This document shows positions 1 through 7,954 of a DNA stretch of 64,000 nucleotides, piece by piece. Under the pieces are notes generated by a model. The model saw only the letters and a list, made by a program, of their open reading frames with translations. It ran no database searches and was not told the DNA's origin. Positions within the stretch are counted from its first letter, which is position 1. Each line of letters begins with the position of its first letter. Made by a program: the position numbers and the translations under genes. Source of the DNA: Chloroflexota bacterium (GTDB taxonomy: Bacteria > Chloroflexota > Anaerolineae > Promineifilales > Promineifilaceae); NCBI GenBank assembly GCA_018004935.1, contig JAGNBF010000007.1, positions 1-64,000 of the forward strand, written 5' to 3'.

Positions 1-2
1 GC

Positions 3-107
3 CATGTGACACCCTTATCTGGGCTACAAGAGAAGCTTCTTGCTTTGTTAGAATTGCCTCCCGACATTTACACCAGACTTGTTACCGTATCAACAAACTC
101 GACCTAA
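3..107 (+). CDS. C-terminal end of an unidentified protein (cut by window edge)
   Basis: An open frame enters from the left edge and ends at TAA 105-107, giving 34 residues that end LVTVSTNST. The composition (Leu-rich amphipathic stretch, then PPDIYTRL) looks protein-like, but the piece is too short to identify. Of the three forward frames, one stops at once and a second stays open to about 123, so the choice of frame is not certain. Nothing downstream until the repeat block looks coding. Confidence 0.35.
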   Translation, partial: HVTPLSGLQEKLLALLELPPDIYTRLVTVSTNST

Positions 108-795
108 AAATGACCGAACCATAAGTGTTTGATGAAACCTTCGGGAATAGAACAGGTAGTGTAATCTATAACACAGTTTGCTTACATCTGCGGTAACGAA
201 ATCATCATATATTTCTTTAACAAAAAGTGAGTATGATTACCTTGATTGGTATATTCTCAATAATTCGGGGAAAACGTGGCCTGAGCCTGTCGAAGGTCGT
301 TGGTTACGACAGGCTCAACCAACAACACCACGCTTTATTAAGAAAATACGGTGTAGTTCAGATCGTTCAGTTCCCTGAGAAAACGGACCATGCGAAGGTT
401 TCTGTGTAGATGTTGACCAGTGGTACAAACCTTCGCAAGGCTGAACGGTTACGATCAGTTTTACAAATCGCTCTACAAAGTGTTAAGCATAATTTGCCGA
501 CTTTTGAACCATGCCAAAAATAATGACATTTTGTTGGCGGCAACAGATGGGGTAAGCTCAGGCTGAAGACCCATCCCCCTACGCTTCCCAGAGGGAAGGG
601 GAAACTCAACGGCGCGGTTTGGCAGGCGAACACCCGCCAAACCACACCGGAAATAGTTCCCCGCCCCTGGGGCGGGGCTAGGGGTGGGGGTGGCCTCGGA
701 TATACCCGGCGCGGTGATAAAGCAACACGGTGACAGGGCGAAGAAATGTCAGATTATGCCCTTTGGCAGTTTACATCTTATTGTGGAGGAAAAAT
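108..795. repeat. Intergenic mosaic of four repeat families upstream of htpG
   Basis: No credible gene here. About 240-347 is a long imperfect hairpin of the 'TCTCAATAAAG...TTGAGCCTGTCGAA' family (family F). 363-452 is a 90-bp palindromic element beginning CGTTCAGTTCCCTGAG and ending CTGAACGGTTAC (family B). 455-520 carries the 'gttaagc...ttttgaaccatgcc' end of the MITE that disrupts xisH (family I). 521-774 is a G+C-rich block with 'ccccgcccctggggcgggg' (family H), which ends about 20 bp before the htpG start. Equivalent blocks recur near 46.7, 47.7 and 51.1 kb. The htpG promoter must lie in or next to repeat DNA; none was identified with confidence. Confidence 0.75.
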
Positions 796-2691
796 ATGAC
801 CATAGGAACCACCCCTCAAGATTACACCTTTAAGGCTGAGATCAAGCAGTTGTTGGATATTTTAGTTCATTCACTTTACAAAGAGCGGGATATTTTCCTG
901 CGCGAACTCATTTCCAACGCTTCTGATGCCCTTACAAGGCTCCATTTTGAGAGTTTGACCAACCAAAATATCGTCGATCCCTCAGCGGAGTTAGCCATTC
1001 ATGTTCAGGTAGTAACGGATGAAGATGAGGCAAAACCCAAAAAGATTGTCCTCAAAGATAGCGGTATTGGCATGACGGCTGAAGAATTGATGGAAAATCT
1101 GGGGACGATTGCTCAATCGGGTGCTAAGGCGTTTTTGAAGAAAGTGAAAGAAAACGACACCAATCAGGTGGGGGAAATCATAGGCCAGTTTGGTGTAGGT
1201 TTCTACTCGGTGTTTATGGTGGCTTCAGAGGTACGGGTTGTGTCACGGAGTTATCGAGCAGACGCAGACGCGGCCGCGTGGACTTCCCAGGGTGATGCCA
1301 CCTTCCACATTGAACCCGCCGACAAAAGTGATCGGGGTACTGAGGTTCATATTACTCTCCGCCAAGACGCCGAAGAGTACGCCAATGAATGGAAACTGAA
1401 CCAGATTATCAAAACTCATTCTGATTATGTCAACTTTCCTATTTATGTCGGCGAAAAACAAGCCAATCAGCGCGAATCCTTATGGCGCAAAAATCCCTCT
1501 GATGTGAGTGCTGAGGATTACAAAAAGTTCTACCAGCAACTTACCCTGGACTTTGAGGAGCCACTGGCGACGATTCACGCCACGGCCGATGCCCCTGTCA
1601 ATGTGCGAATGTTACTTTTTGTTCCCAGCAAACGAGAGAAAAGCATTCTGGCCGCCCGTAAGGAGCCTGGGGTAAAGCTGTACACGCACAATGTGATGAT
1701 TCAGGAGTATTGCACGGATTTACTGCCCAAATGGCTGGATTTTGTGGATGGGGTGGTAGATTCGGAAGATTTGCCCCTGAATGTGAGCCGGGAAACGGTA
1801 CAAAATACGCGACTGATGAAACAACTGGCGAAGACGGTTCGCGGCCGCGTTCTGCGTGAACTCAAACGACTGGCAGACAAAGAGCCAGAGAAATATGCCC
1901 AATTCTGGGCCGAGTTTAGTCGCACCTTCAAAGAAGGTCTGGCCACCGATTTTGAAGCCAAAGAGGATATCCTACCCTTACTGCGTTTCTACTCCAGCCA
2001 GAGCAAAGAAGTACTGACATCCCTGGACAGTTATGTGGAACGAATGGGGGAAGGCCAAGAGGCAATTTATTATGTACTGGGTGATAGCCTGGAATCGGTG
2101 CAGTTTAGTCCGCACCTGGACCCGTTTAAGGCCCGCAATCTGGAAGTGTTGTACCTGATAGATCCACTCGATCCATTTATGACGCCTGTCTTAAACGAGT
2201 ACAAGGGCAAATCACTAAAGAATGTGGATGATGCAGGACTAGAACTACCGGAACTAAAGGACGCGGCCGCAGACGAAACACCAACCGAAGATGCCCTGCC
2301 TGATAAACTGTTCAACCAGCTCATTGGCCGCTGTGTTACTACCCTGGGCGACCGTGTGGTTGAAGTACGGGCCGCCAAAGTGCTCAAGGACAGCCCTGTG
2401 CGTCTGGTATCACCCGAAAATGAAGCCAATCGGGATATGCAACGTATCTACCGCCTGCTCGACAAAGAATTCACTATCCCCAAGAAAATTCTGGAAGTCA
2501 ACCGCGCACACCCCATTGTGACCAATCTGGCTCAGTTGGTGGAAGAGGTCCCCGATTCCCCGATTATCAACCTGACGATTGAGCAGTTATATGACAGTGC
2601 CCTGGTGCAAGAAGGGCTACATCCCAACCCTACCGCCATGCTCCCCCGCATTCAAAAGCTGATGGAACTGGCGACGAGCAATTCCAGGTAA
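796..2691 (+). CDS. htpG: Molecular chaperone HtpG (Hsp90 family)
   Basis: ATP-dependent cytosolic chaperone, 631 aa, close to the usual bacterial HtpG length (about 620-630). The N-terminal GHKL ATPase signature motifs are present: ELISNASDAL (E and N for catalysis and Mg binding), LKDSGIGMT (adenine-binding Asp), and GQFGVGFYSVFMVA (lid/glycine-rich loop). The middle domain has the conserved DSEDLPLNVSRE segment with its catalytic-loop Arg, and a C-terminal dimerisation domain follows. The ATG at 796 was chosen over an upstream in-frame ATG at 730 because the 22 extra residues are encoded by a repeat block, and a GGAGG-like site (tgtggagga) precedes 796. GCGGCCGC occurs three times, read as AAA, RGR and AAA. 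It is monocistronic, with repeats on both sides. Confidence 0.97.
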   Translation: MTIGTTPQDYTFKAEIKQLLDILVHSLYKERDIFLRELISNASDALTRLHFESLTNQNIVDPSAELAIHVQVVTDEDEAKPKKIVLKDSGIGMTAEELMENLGTIAQSGAKAFLKKVKENDTNQVGEIIGQFGVGFYSVFMVASEVRVVSRSYRADADAAAWTSQGDATFHIEPADKSDRGTEVHITLRQDAEEYANEWKLNQIIKTHSDYVNFPIYVGEKQANQRESLWRKNPSDVSAEDYKKFYQQLTLDFEEPLATIHATADAPVNVRMLLFVPSKREKSILAARKEPGVKLYTHNVMIQEYCTDLLPKWLDFVDGVVDSEDLPLNVSRETVQNTRLMKQLAKTVRGRVLRELKRLADKEPEKYAQFWAEFSRTFKEGLATDFEAKEDILPLLRFYSSQSKEVLTSLDSYVERMGEGQEAIYYVLGDSLESVQFSPHLDPFKARNLEVLYLIDPLDPFMTPVLNEYKGKSLKNVDDAGLELPELKDAAADETPTEDALPDKLFNQLIGRCVTTLGDRVVEVRAAKVLKDSPVRLVSPENEANRDMQRIYRLLDKEFTIPKKILEVNRAHPIVTNLAQLVEEVPDSPIINLTIEQLYDSALVQEGLHPNPTAMLPRIQKLMELATSNSR

Positions 2692-3072
2692 CGTCCCATC
2701 ATCAAGTTCCAGTAGTGGCGCGTGGCCGCAAACCCATTCCCTACCCCCAAACCCCATATAGGCTAAAGGGGGGCGACATTGTCGTTTAAACGTATCTATA
2801 CAGAGGGGGGACGGCACTGCCTGAGCTTATCGAAGACGGAGCCAGGCTTCGATAAGCTCAGCCCCCGGGGATGTGTATAGTTACGTTTAAAAAACACTCA
2901 GGTAACACCGTTTCCCACGTTTATCCCCGCCCCAGGGCAGGGAACTTTCTAAAATGTCGGTTTTCGAGCGCGGCAACGCGCTCGAAAACCGGCACTCCTG
3001 GTATTTTCCCCATTCCCTTTGGCCTACTTGTGATAACACCCGGTATCTTGGTGTACCTTCTTGGCCCAATCT
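2692..3072. repeat. Repeat-filled gap between convergent htpG and E1-like gene
   Basis: 2818-2868 is an inverted repeat around 'CTGAGCTTATCGAAG ... CTTCGATAAGCTCAG' (family G, REP-like). 2903-3010 contains the 'cgccccagggcagggaactttct' type G+C block and a perfect palindromic 'gagcgcggcaacgcgctc' hairpin (family H). No gene was seen. The hairpins may serve both converging genes as transcription barriers, but there is no canonical T-run. Confidence 0.7.
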
Positions 3073-4248
3073 CTACTTAAATTGCAGGAAATTGGCCTTG
3101 TCACCCGTTAGCTCTAAATAGACACGCTGATTACCATTGCGGCCGCGGATAATCGCCAGGGGTGGTATGTCTAAAGCTGACAGAGGTTGGTCGAGAAAAT
3201 CTTCTTCCCCGGTAATGCGATGGCTTAAACGCATGTCCCGTCGCCCGCCACAATCGGGACAGAGGAAGGCCGTGTCGTATAGTTTGCCCATTTGTTGCAG
3301 GACGGGGGTTTCGCGGCCGCAGTCCGGGCACACCATCGCCACCACCAGTTCCGTCCCCAACTCCAACACCGCCCCTTCCCCAACCTGTTCGCGGGCTATC
3401 TGAAGCAGTTCCCGGATGGTTGTGCCTTCAACCGTCACCTGGGACAGTTCCACAATGGTTCCTAGCGGGTTGTGGCTCATACAATCTTCTTTCACCGGAT
3501 ATTCCGTCATGTAAATATCATTGGTCAGGCCATTGATCATCATCGCCTTACCCGGTTGCACTTCCAGACCGTGAATCAGTTTTAACGCTTCCTGCGTCTG
3601 GAAAGCGGCCACAATCGAAGCACTGGTGGGGGTGGTGGGCACTTTGCCCTGTAAGATGTTTTGCCGCGCCAGCAGAGGGCAGGAATAACGCAAGTTGATG
3701 AGCTGATAATCCAGGTCGGTGAGGGTACATTCATAACATGCCCCCTGCCCCGGCCAAAAGACGCGCACAATACCCATCAACTCCTGAATGGCCCCATCTA
3801 CCCAGGGTTTGCCGATGTTCCAGCAAAACCGGTTGATCGAGAGGCGGGCTTCCCGGTTATCCAGGCAACCGATGACCGCGTCCACATGGCGAAAGACGCC
3901 CAGCCCCATGTCGGTGTTGATGTTACCGTGCCAGGCCTTAACCTTGACATCGGGATTGAGTTCTTTGACCATGTCCGCGGCCGCGTCCACCTTCCGCCGC
4001 CCTCTGTCCTTCTCTCGAAACAGAACCGACCGGCTCAGGTTACTATCCTCAATCGTGTCAAAATCGGCAATCAAAATATTACCGATCCCCATTAAGGCTA
4101 GATTTTTGATGACCTCATTGCCGAGCGCCCCCGCCCCGACCACGAGAATGGTGGCGTTTCGTACCACTTCCTGCCGCCACCAACTGATATACCCAAACGT
4201 ATGATAACGATCCGTATCGGGATCGGTGATGATGATTGTGTCACTCAT
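3073..4248 (-). CDS. E1-like (ThiF/UBA-type) Ubl-activating enzyme with C-terminal zinc ribbon
   Basis: Predicted to adenylate the C-terminus of a ubiquitin-like protein and form an E1-type thioester (family role). 391 aa. Rossmann/adenylation domain: GAGALG at 38-43, ADFDTIEDSNLSR at 61-73 (Asp, Asn and Arg contacts to ATP), Lys86, and IGCLDNREAR with Asp130. At 170-190, ACYECTLTD followed by RYSC offers candidate catalytic cysteines (C174 or C190). The layout resembles the eukaryotic UBA3-type 'ACIECTL' segment, followed by the helix ASIVAAFQTQEALKLI typical of E1/MoeB proteins. The C-terminal part has two CPDC knuckles (307-310 and 330-333), a zinc ribbon, and a possible ubiquitin-fold tail. 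The start follows AGGAATGTGG. It is not next to the Ubl/E2/JAB/RING genes, which begin 26.5 kb away. A role in other sulfur-carrier or JAB systems is the alternative. Confidence 0.85.
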   Translation of the reverse strand: MSDTIIITDPDTDRYHTFGYISWWRQEVVRNATILVVGAGALGNEVIKNLALMGIGNILIADFDTIEDSNLSRSVLFREKDRGRRKVDAAADMVKELNPDVKVKAWHGNINTDMGLGVFRHVDAVIGCLDNREARLSINRFCWNIGKPWVDGAIQELMGIVRVFWPGQGACYECTLTDLDYQLINLRYSCPLLARQNILQGKVPTTPTSASIVAAFQTQEALKLIHGLEVQPGKAMMINGLTNDIYMTEYPVKEDCMSHNPLGTIVELSQVTVEGTTIRELLQIAREQVGEGAVLELGTELVVAMVCPDCGRETPVLQQMGKLYDTAFLCPDCGGRRDMRLSHRITGEEDFLDQPLSALDIPPLAIIRGRNGNQRVYLELTGDKANFLQFK

Positions 4249-4364
4249 GCCACATTCCTATAGTGTATTGGATGATGAACCTGACAAGCCTCAATGAGCC
4301 AGCCAGAACTGTTTTTCTGTACGGTTACAGGGGGGAAATGTTGCAATCAGAATCAGAGGATAAG

Positions 4365-4763
4365 TCAATTTTCTTGAGGTAAACCCGGAATCGCCTGAAA
4401 ATCCCGGTCAGTCGTTAGAAGCGTGAGGTCATAGCGAAGAGCTATGGCAGCAATTAAGGCATCAATTGTGCCTAATTGCCATCCTTGTCGCCGCAATTCA
4501 AGTTGAAGCACGGCAGCCCTTTCCGCATCTGTTAACCGTATATCGTAATAATCGAATTGTCCCTTCACTTCAGACCAAAGTAATAAATTCTGTTTCGATT
4601 TGGGCGCAATGCTAATCCCAAACAAAAGTTCCGTTAGTGCGGGCACAGCAATAGCAAATCTTCCGCCTCTAGCCACACTTGCACGGATTCTCTTTATGAG
4701 AGGATGGCCGGGAGTTACAAGAGGCGAAATATGGTTTGTATCCAGAAGATAGGTTGTAGGCAT
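4365..4763 (-). CDS. vapC: VapC-type PIN-domain toxin
   Basis: A 132-aa PIN ribonuclease, predicted Mg-dependent RNA cleavage. Acidic active-site positions are visible: LLDTNHIS near residues 6-13 (Asp8), LTELLFG near 43-49 (Glu), GTIDALIAA near 98-106 (Asp) and TTDRDF near 116-121 (Asp). The length is typical of VapC. It starts 2 bp downstream of the antitoxin stop, so the pair forms a two-gene operon with the 115-aa antitoxin. There is no GCGGCCGC octamer between 3984 and 5708, unlike most of the window, which fits recent acquisition of this block. Confidence 0.9.
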   Translation of the reverse strand: MPTTYLLDTNHISPLVTPGHPLIKRIRASVARGGRFAIAVPALTELLFGISIAPKSKQNLLLWSEVKGQFDYYDIRLTDAERAAVLQLELRRQGWQLGTIDALIAAIALRYDLTLLTTDRDFQAIPGLPQEN

Positions 4764-4765
4764 CG

Positions 4766-5113
4766 TTAAAATGGTCGTCCTTCTCGAATGGCATCAGCTC
4801 TATCACGTGCTTTCATGTCAGCTTCTATTTCATTCCACTCATATTGCCAGGCAACAACATCAAAATCAGGGTCTACCGGCAGGCTGGCAAGTGCATCGGC
4901 TAATGATCCTTGAGCAGGATGAATGGCTGTAGGATCGGGGGGAGTGGCTTTGATTTGGGCGACAACTTCTTCCAGCGTAGGGAAATCGTCGTCTGCTTCC
5001 AGAGCGTCGGCTAATAGTTTTAGAGCCAGGTCAACAACCGATTTGTGTTCCTGGGCGGCCCGGGTTTGCAAGGCCAGGGTGAGGGGTTCAGGTAGGGTGA
5101 TCGTTAAAGTCAT
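4766..5113 (-). CDS. Antitoxin partner of the PIN toxin
   Basis: A 115-aa acidic protein. The N-terminus MTLTITLPEPLTLALQTRA resembles a ribbon-helix-helix/beta-strand DNA-binding start. The C-terminus WNEIEADMKARDRADAIREG looks like a toxin-binding tail. Its position directly upstream of the vapC-like gene, with almost no spacer, and its size support an antitoxin that neutralises the PIN nuclease and autoregulates. The exact antitoxin family is not recognised. A GGTGAACC sequence lies just upstream of the ATG. Confidence 0.75.
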   Translation of the reverse strand: MTLTITLPEPLTLALQTRAAQEHKSVVDLALKLLADALEADDDFPTLEEVVAQIKATPPDPTAIHPAQGSLADALASLPVDPDFDVVAWQYEWNEIEADMKARDRADAIREGRPF

Positions 5114-5125
5114 GGTTCACCTCCA

Positions 5126-5395
5126 TCAATCGGTTGCATGCAGAATCGTCGTCTGATCTAGTTTCTCTTTGAGCCAAAGATTGACAAGTGTTTCCAATTT
5201 AATACCCCGACGTCGGGCTTGTTGCTCCAGGTCACTGAATAATTCAACATCCACAGGCACAGAGCAGGTGACTGTAAATTCCACATCAGGCAACTCTGGA
5301 TCATCAAAATCGGTGAACTCATGGGTATCCCAAAACTCGCCAATTTTGGCATAACTGCTGGCCTTTGAGATAGAACTTAGCTTATTTTCGTCCAT
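5126..5395 (-). CDS. CopG-type antitoxin (second toxin-antitoxin pair)
   Basis: 89 aa. The N-terminal acidic stretch EFWDTHEFTDFDDPELPDVE is the toxin-binding region typical of BrnA/CopG-type antitoxins. The C-terminus CSVPVDVELFSDLEQQARRR GIKLETLVNLWLKEKL looks like a ribbon-helix-helix domain. Its start overlaps the end of the upstream toxin gene by 14 bp, so the two are translationally coupled, toxin first, the order usual for BrnT/BrnA. It is followed 12 bp later by the antitoxin/PIN pair, so four genes form one tandem toxin-antitoxin run. Confidence 0.8.
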   Translation of the reverse strand: MDENKLSSISKASSYAKIGEFWDTHEFTDFDDPELPDVEFTVTCSVPVDVELFSDLEQQARRRGIKLETLVNLWLKEKLDQTTILHATD

Positions 5396-5669
5396 AGCTC
5401 CGCCTTTCTGCTGGCGTCATGTCACGCCCACTAATAATAATGGCCGTTTTGTTGTCTGGCTTGTAGACGAAGTATACAACAACATAACGACCCGCATACG
5501 TTTGTCCAAATGCGCCGTAAACATCATCTCCAGGCAGAAAACCCTTCTCCGTGTAACGAAATCGGGGCTTGTTGACTAATACCTGACGGGCTTCGTAGGC
5601 CGTGAGATTGTGTTTCCACTCCAGCTTATCTTCAATATCTGCTGGACAAACAATGAATTCGATACGCAT
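5382..5669 (-). CDS. BrnT/RelE-like toxin
   Basis: A 95-aa toxin. It has the BrnT layout: EDKLEWKHNLTAYEAR (short helix with the 'eWd..K...N..KH' type start), then YTEKGFLPGDDVYGAFGQT, the strand RYVVVYFVYK, and a C-terminal ISGRDMTPAERRSYGRK matching the 'isaR.at..Er..Y' tail of BrnT. Predicted mRNA-cleaving toxin of the RelE fold. The gene leads the antitoxin gene by overlap. An ATG with 'catgtatccagtataaca' upstream suggests a promoter between it and the CAP gene. Confidence 0.8.
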   Translation of the reverse strand: MRIEFIVCPADIEDKLEWKHNLTAYEARQVLVNKPRFRYTEKGFLPGDDVYGAFGQTYAGRYVVVYFVYKPDNKTAIIISGRDMTPAERRSYGRK

Positions 5670-5704
5670 GTATCCAGTATAACATTATTGGGGAATTTAG
5701 GGGA

Positions 5705-6388
5705 TCAGCGGCCGCGTAGCCGTGTGCCAGGTGCGGAGATGAACTTTTGTGTGGCGACCAGTGCCCCATCAGGGTTGTAGGCGATACCAATGCCCATGTG
5801 CGTCCAAACAGGGTTGAGGAGATTGCCCCGGTGGTTGGTCAGGCTTCGGGGCTGGTTCATAAAGGCATTGTGGATGTCATACACCCCTTGCTGGGTGTGG
5901 CTGGCTTCGCCATAAACAATGCCAATGTTTTCCCCGCAGGCCACATAACTAATCCCCTGCCGCTCAATGCGCTGGGCTGAGGTGAATCCATCGGGGGTAA
6001 TGTGGGAGACGTATTGGCGGCGGAGCATATCGGCGGAATGGCCTCTGGCAATCGCGGCCAACCCTTCGTGCCAGCGCAGTTTGGTTGTGCCCAACCAGGC
6101 AGGCAAGGCATGGGCGCGAGCCTCGTTGACCAGGTCAAACATGAGTCGTTCCAGGCTGGCAATCTGCTCGTCAGGGTGAAAATCCGGCTCTAATGCCTTG
6201 AGGTCATCCAGGGTGATGGTGAGGGTAGTGGCTGGGGGCCGCGCCGGGGGGGTGGCTGAGGGCAGGTCATCTACAGTGATGACGAGTTTGTTAGTGATAG
6301 AGAGAGAGGGGGGAGTCTGCGGCCGCACACGCACCAGTTTCGTGGCCCGTTCCAAATCCTCTTCCGTTAATTGCAACCAATCTTCCAT
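5705..6388 (-). CDS. CAP/SCP-domain protein without signal peptide, with three acidic linear motifs
   Basis: 227 aa. Residues about 78-215 form a CAP/SCP (PR-1-like) domain: LVNEARAHAL, LAAIARGHSADML (first His), YVSHITPDGFTSAQRI, ACGENIG (Glu), NHRGNLLNPVWTHMGIGIAYN. CAP proteins are usually secreted, but no signal peptide or membrane segment is visible. The first 70 residues are a linker carrying LQLTEEDL (5-12), VITVDDL (36-42) and TITLDDL (57-63). These hydrophobic strands followed by acids resemble SUMO-interacting motifs. Similar motifs occur in the next gene upstream, in the first RING-like protein and in the first JAB protein. Function unknown. Confidence 0.8.
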   Translation of the reverse strand: MEDWLQLTEEDLERATKLVRVRPQTPPSLSITNKLVITVDDLPSATPPARPPATTLTITLDDLKALEPDFHPDEQIASLERLMFDLVNEARAHALPAWLGTTKLRWHEGLAAIARGHSADMLRRQYVSHITPDGFTSAQRIERQGISYVACGENIGIVYGEASHTQQGVYDIHNAFMNQPRSLTNHRGNLLNPVWTHMGIGIAYNPDGALVATQKFISAPGTRLRGR

Positions 6389-6394
6389 GGGTGT

Positions 6395-6475
6395 AGTGAA
6401 CAGTAAACAGTGAACAGTGAACAGTCACAATGGCAAGCCACTGATTACATTTCACTGTTCACTGTTCACTGCGTT
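6395..6475. repeat. Inverted repeat of 'ACAGTGAACAG' units
   Basis: The left arm has three runs of 'acagtgaacagt' and the right arm has 'cactgttcactgttcactg'. Together they can fold into a long hairpin between two minus-strand genes. A related 'cactgttcac' stretch lies at 34782-34818, just before the second RING-like gene. Terminator or REP-like function is possible; no T-run. Confidence 0.6.
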
Positions 6476-7683
6476 AATCGGCGATAAAAGGGTAAGGCAA
6501 ACTCGGTGCGGTCAGCGTTTAGGGTGATAGATTTGCGCTCAGTTTCACCACTATGCTCACGAGGCCAGGTCACATCTATGTCATAGGTCAGGCCGCTGGT
6601 CAGGCGCACAGGCAACTCACAAAGGAATTTGCCACTGCGATCGGTTGTTCCGGCCACATAACTACGGATGGTAGGGCAAGTGACCCGCACCTGCAAACCG
6701 TACAACCCTGGTCCATCCGGGTATTCTTGCACCATCACCCGCAATTTCGTCGTTTTCATCGGTTCGTTGCGGAACATCTGGCGGAAGGCGACGGTCAGGC
6801 TAGGTTTGGGTTCCACCGCCGAGTTGGGCATGATGACGGCAGAAGCGGGTAATGGGCTAGGCGGCCGCGAACCTTCCACCTGCTCCCGGCTAATCGTAAT
6901 CTGGGGCATCCGGGTGGGGGGATTGGGTGTTGGCTCGACCTCTTCCCGCGAAATGACGATAGGTGTACCCCGGTTGACCGCTGGCAGTGCCGATGGAGTT
7001 GAAGGTGCGGATGTTTCGGGAGGGGTCACGTGTAAAGTCTCACGGGCCACTTCCGAGTAACGCACGGGAATCGGTGGCCGATAATAGGGCGGCAACGGAG
7101 CGATGGTTTCCTGGGCTGAGGGCATTGTTTCCAGTGAGGGCGAAATGGCTCCCCCCGGCTGATATTCCAGTTTTCTTGCCAGTTTGTCCCGTTCGGTGGC
7201 ACCTCGTTGCACCTGCTGGCGGATGAAAGCCATGGCCCGGCTAAGGATTTGCCCGGCGGGGCTATCCGGCAAGGGGGGTGAGGACGGGTCAAGCTGGTCG
7301 AGGAAGTAACCCCGTTTCCAGGCGAACGCGGCCGCGCACAGTAACAACCACTCAACGGGGGTAGGGTTCGCGGCCGCGGTGCTTGCCACCACCAACGCTT
7401 CCACCTCTTTCTCCCCGGCCAGTTCCGCCCCAATGAGCAAATCGTACAGGGCCAGTCGCAAAGCCAGCGGTGTTTCCACCAGTCGCTGAAAACTGTGCCA
7501 GGTCGGTTCATCCAACACGTTGGCGGCATGAAGCACCGCACGGGCGCGAGATTCGGTAAAACGGACTTCACTGGTGGGGGGATTGAGATCAGACAAAAGC
7601 CAGGCCGTCAAACGGCTGGCAAAACTGGTTAGTTGCGGTAAATTTTCCAGAGATTGAATGAACTTAACTGCTTGTGGTTGCAT
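6466..7683 (-). CDS. Uncharacterised protein: helical N-terminus, Pro-rich linker, Ig-like C-terminus
   Basis: 405 aa. The longest frame starts at 7857, but ATG 7683 (MQPQAVKFIQSL) is preceded by a CCGGAG site at good spacing and the extra region contains a repeat hairpin, so 7683 is preferred. Residues about 1-190 are alpha-helical. 200-310 is a Pro/Ser-rich linker with two copies of a short motif, PIVISREEVE (near 6934-6970) and PQITISREQVE (near 6877-6912). About 320-405 is a beta-rich domain (KLRVMVQEYPDGPG, LYGLQVRVTCP, TDRSGKFLCELPV) like carboxypeptidase-regulatory or Ig-like folds. No signal peptide, no enzyme motif. It sits between the cytosolic CAP-domain gene and xisH/xisI. Confidence 0.7.
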   Translation of the reverse strand: MQPQAVKFIQSLENLPQLTSFASRLTAWLLSDLNPPTSEVRFTESRARAVLHAANVLDEPTWHSFQRLVETPLALRLALYDLLIGAELAGEKEVEALVVASTAAANPTPVEWLLLCAAAFAWKRGYFLDQLDPSSPPLPDSPAGQILSRAMAFIRQQVQRGATERDKLARKLEYQPGGAISPSLETMPSAQETIAPLPPYYRPPIPVRYSEVARETLHVTPPETSAPSTPSALPAVNRGTPIVISREEVEPTPNPPTRMPQITISREQVEGSRPPSPLPASAVIMPNSAVEPKPSLTVAFRQMFRNEPMKTTKLRVMVQEYPDGPGLYGLQVRVTCPTIRSYVAGTTDRSGKFLCELPVRLTSGLTYDIDVTWPREHSGETERKSITLNADRTEFALPFYRRLTQ

Positions 7684-7752
7684 GGGCAACTCCGGGACAT
7701 GATATAGAATGCGTAAGGCGTGACGGCTTAAGGGCCTGTAAAAAATTAAATT

Positions 7753-7798
7753 CCGGTTAGACCTGACAGGTTTCTGAAAATCTGTCCGGTCTAACCGG
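7753..7798. repeat. Hairpin with 11-bp perfect arms
   Basis: CCGGTTAGACC (7753-7763) pairs with GGTCTAACCGG (7788-7798) around a loop containing a smaller inverted repeat, 'ctgacagg...ctgtcc'. It lies upstream of the minus-strand gene starting at 7683 and could be a regulatory or REP-type hairpin. A related hairpin with 'acttgaccggtt' arms lies at 29409-29442. Confidence 0.55.
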
Positions 7799-7954
7799 GT
7801 AATTATAGTTTTACGAACCCTAGAGGCAGGATGTGCATGGGGCCAAACGAAGCCCATACACTAACATCTGTGTTCCCACAATGTCACCCATTACGCAACC
7901 TTGTTGACAAAGTCGCAAATTGACATTGAATTGCGCCAACTTTATACTTGAAAC

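Noticed and set aside
178-378. 66-codon frame reading PEPVEGRWLRQAQPT
   Set aside because: It is translation of a family F/G palindromic repeat; the same peptide fragments recur wherever the repeat is found.
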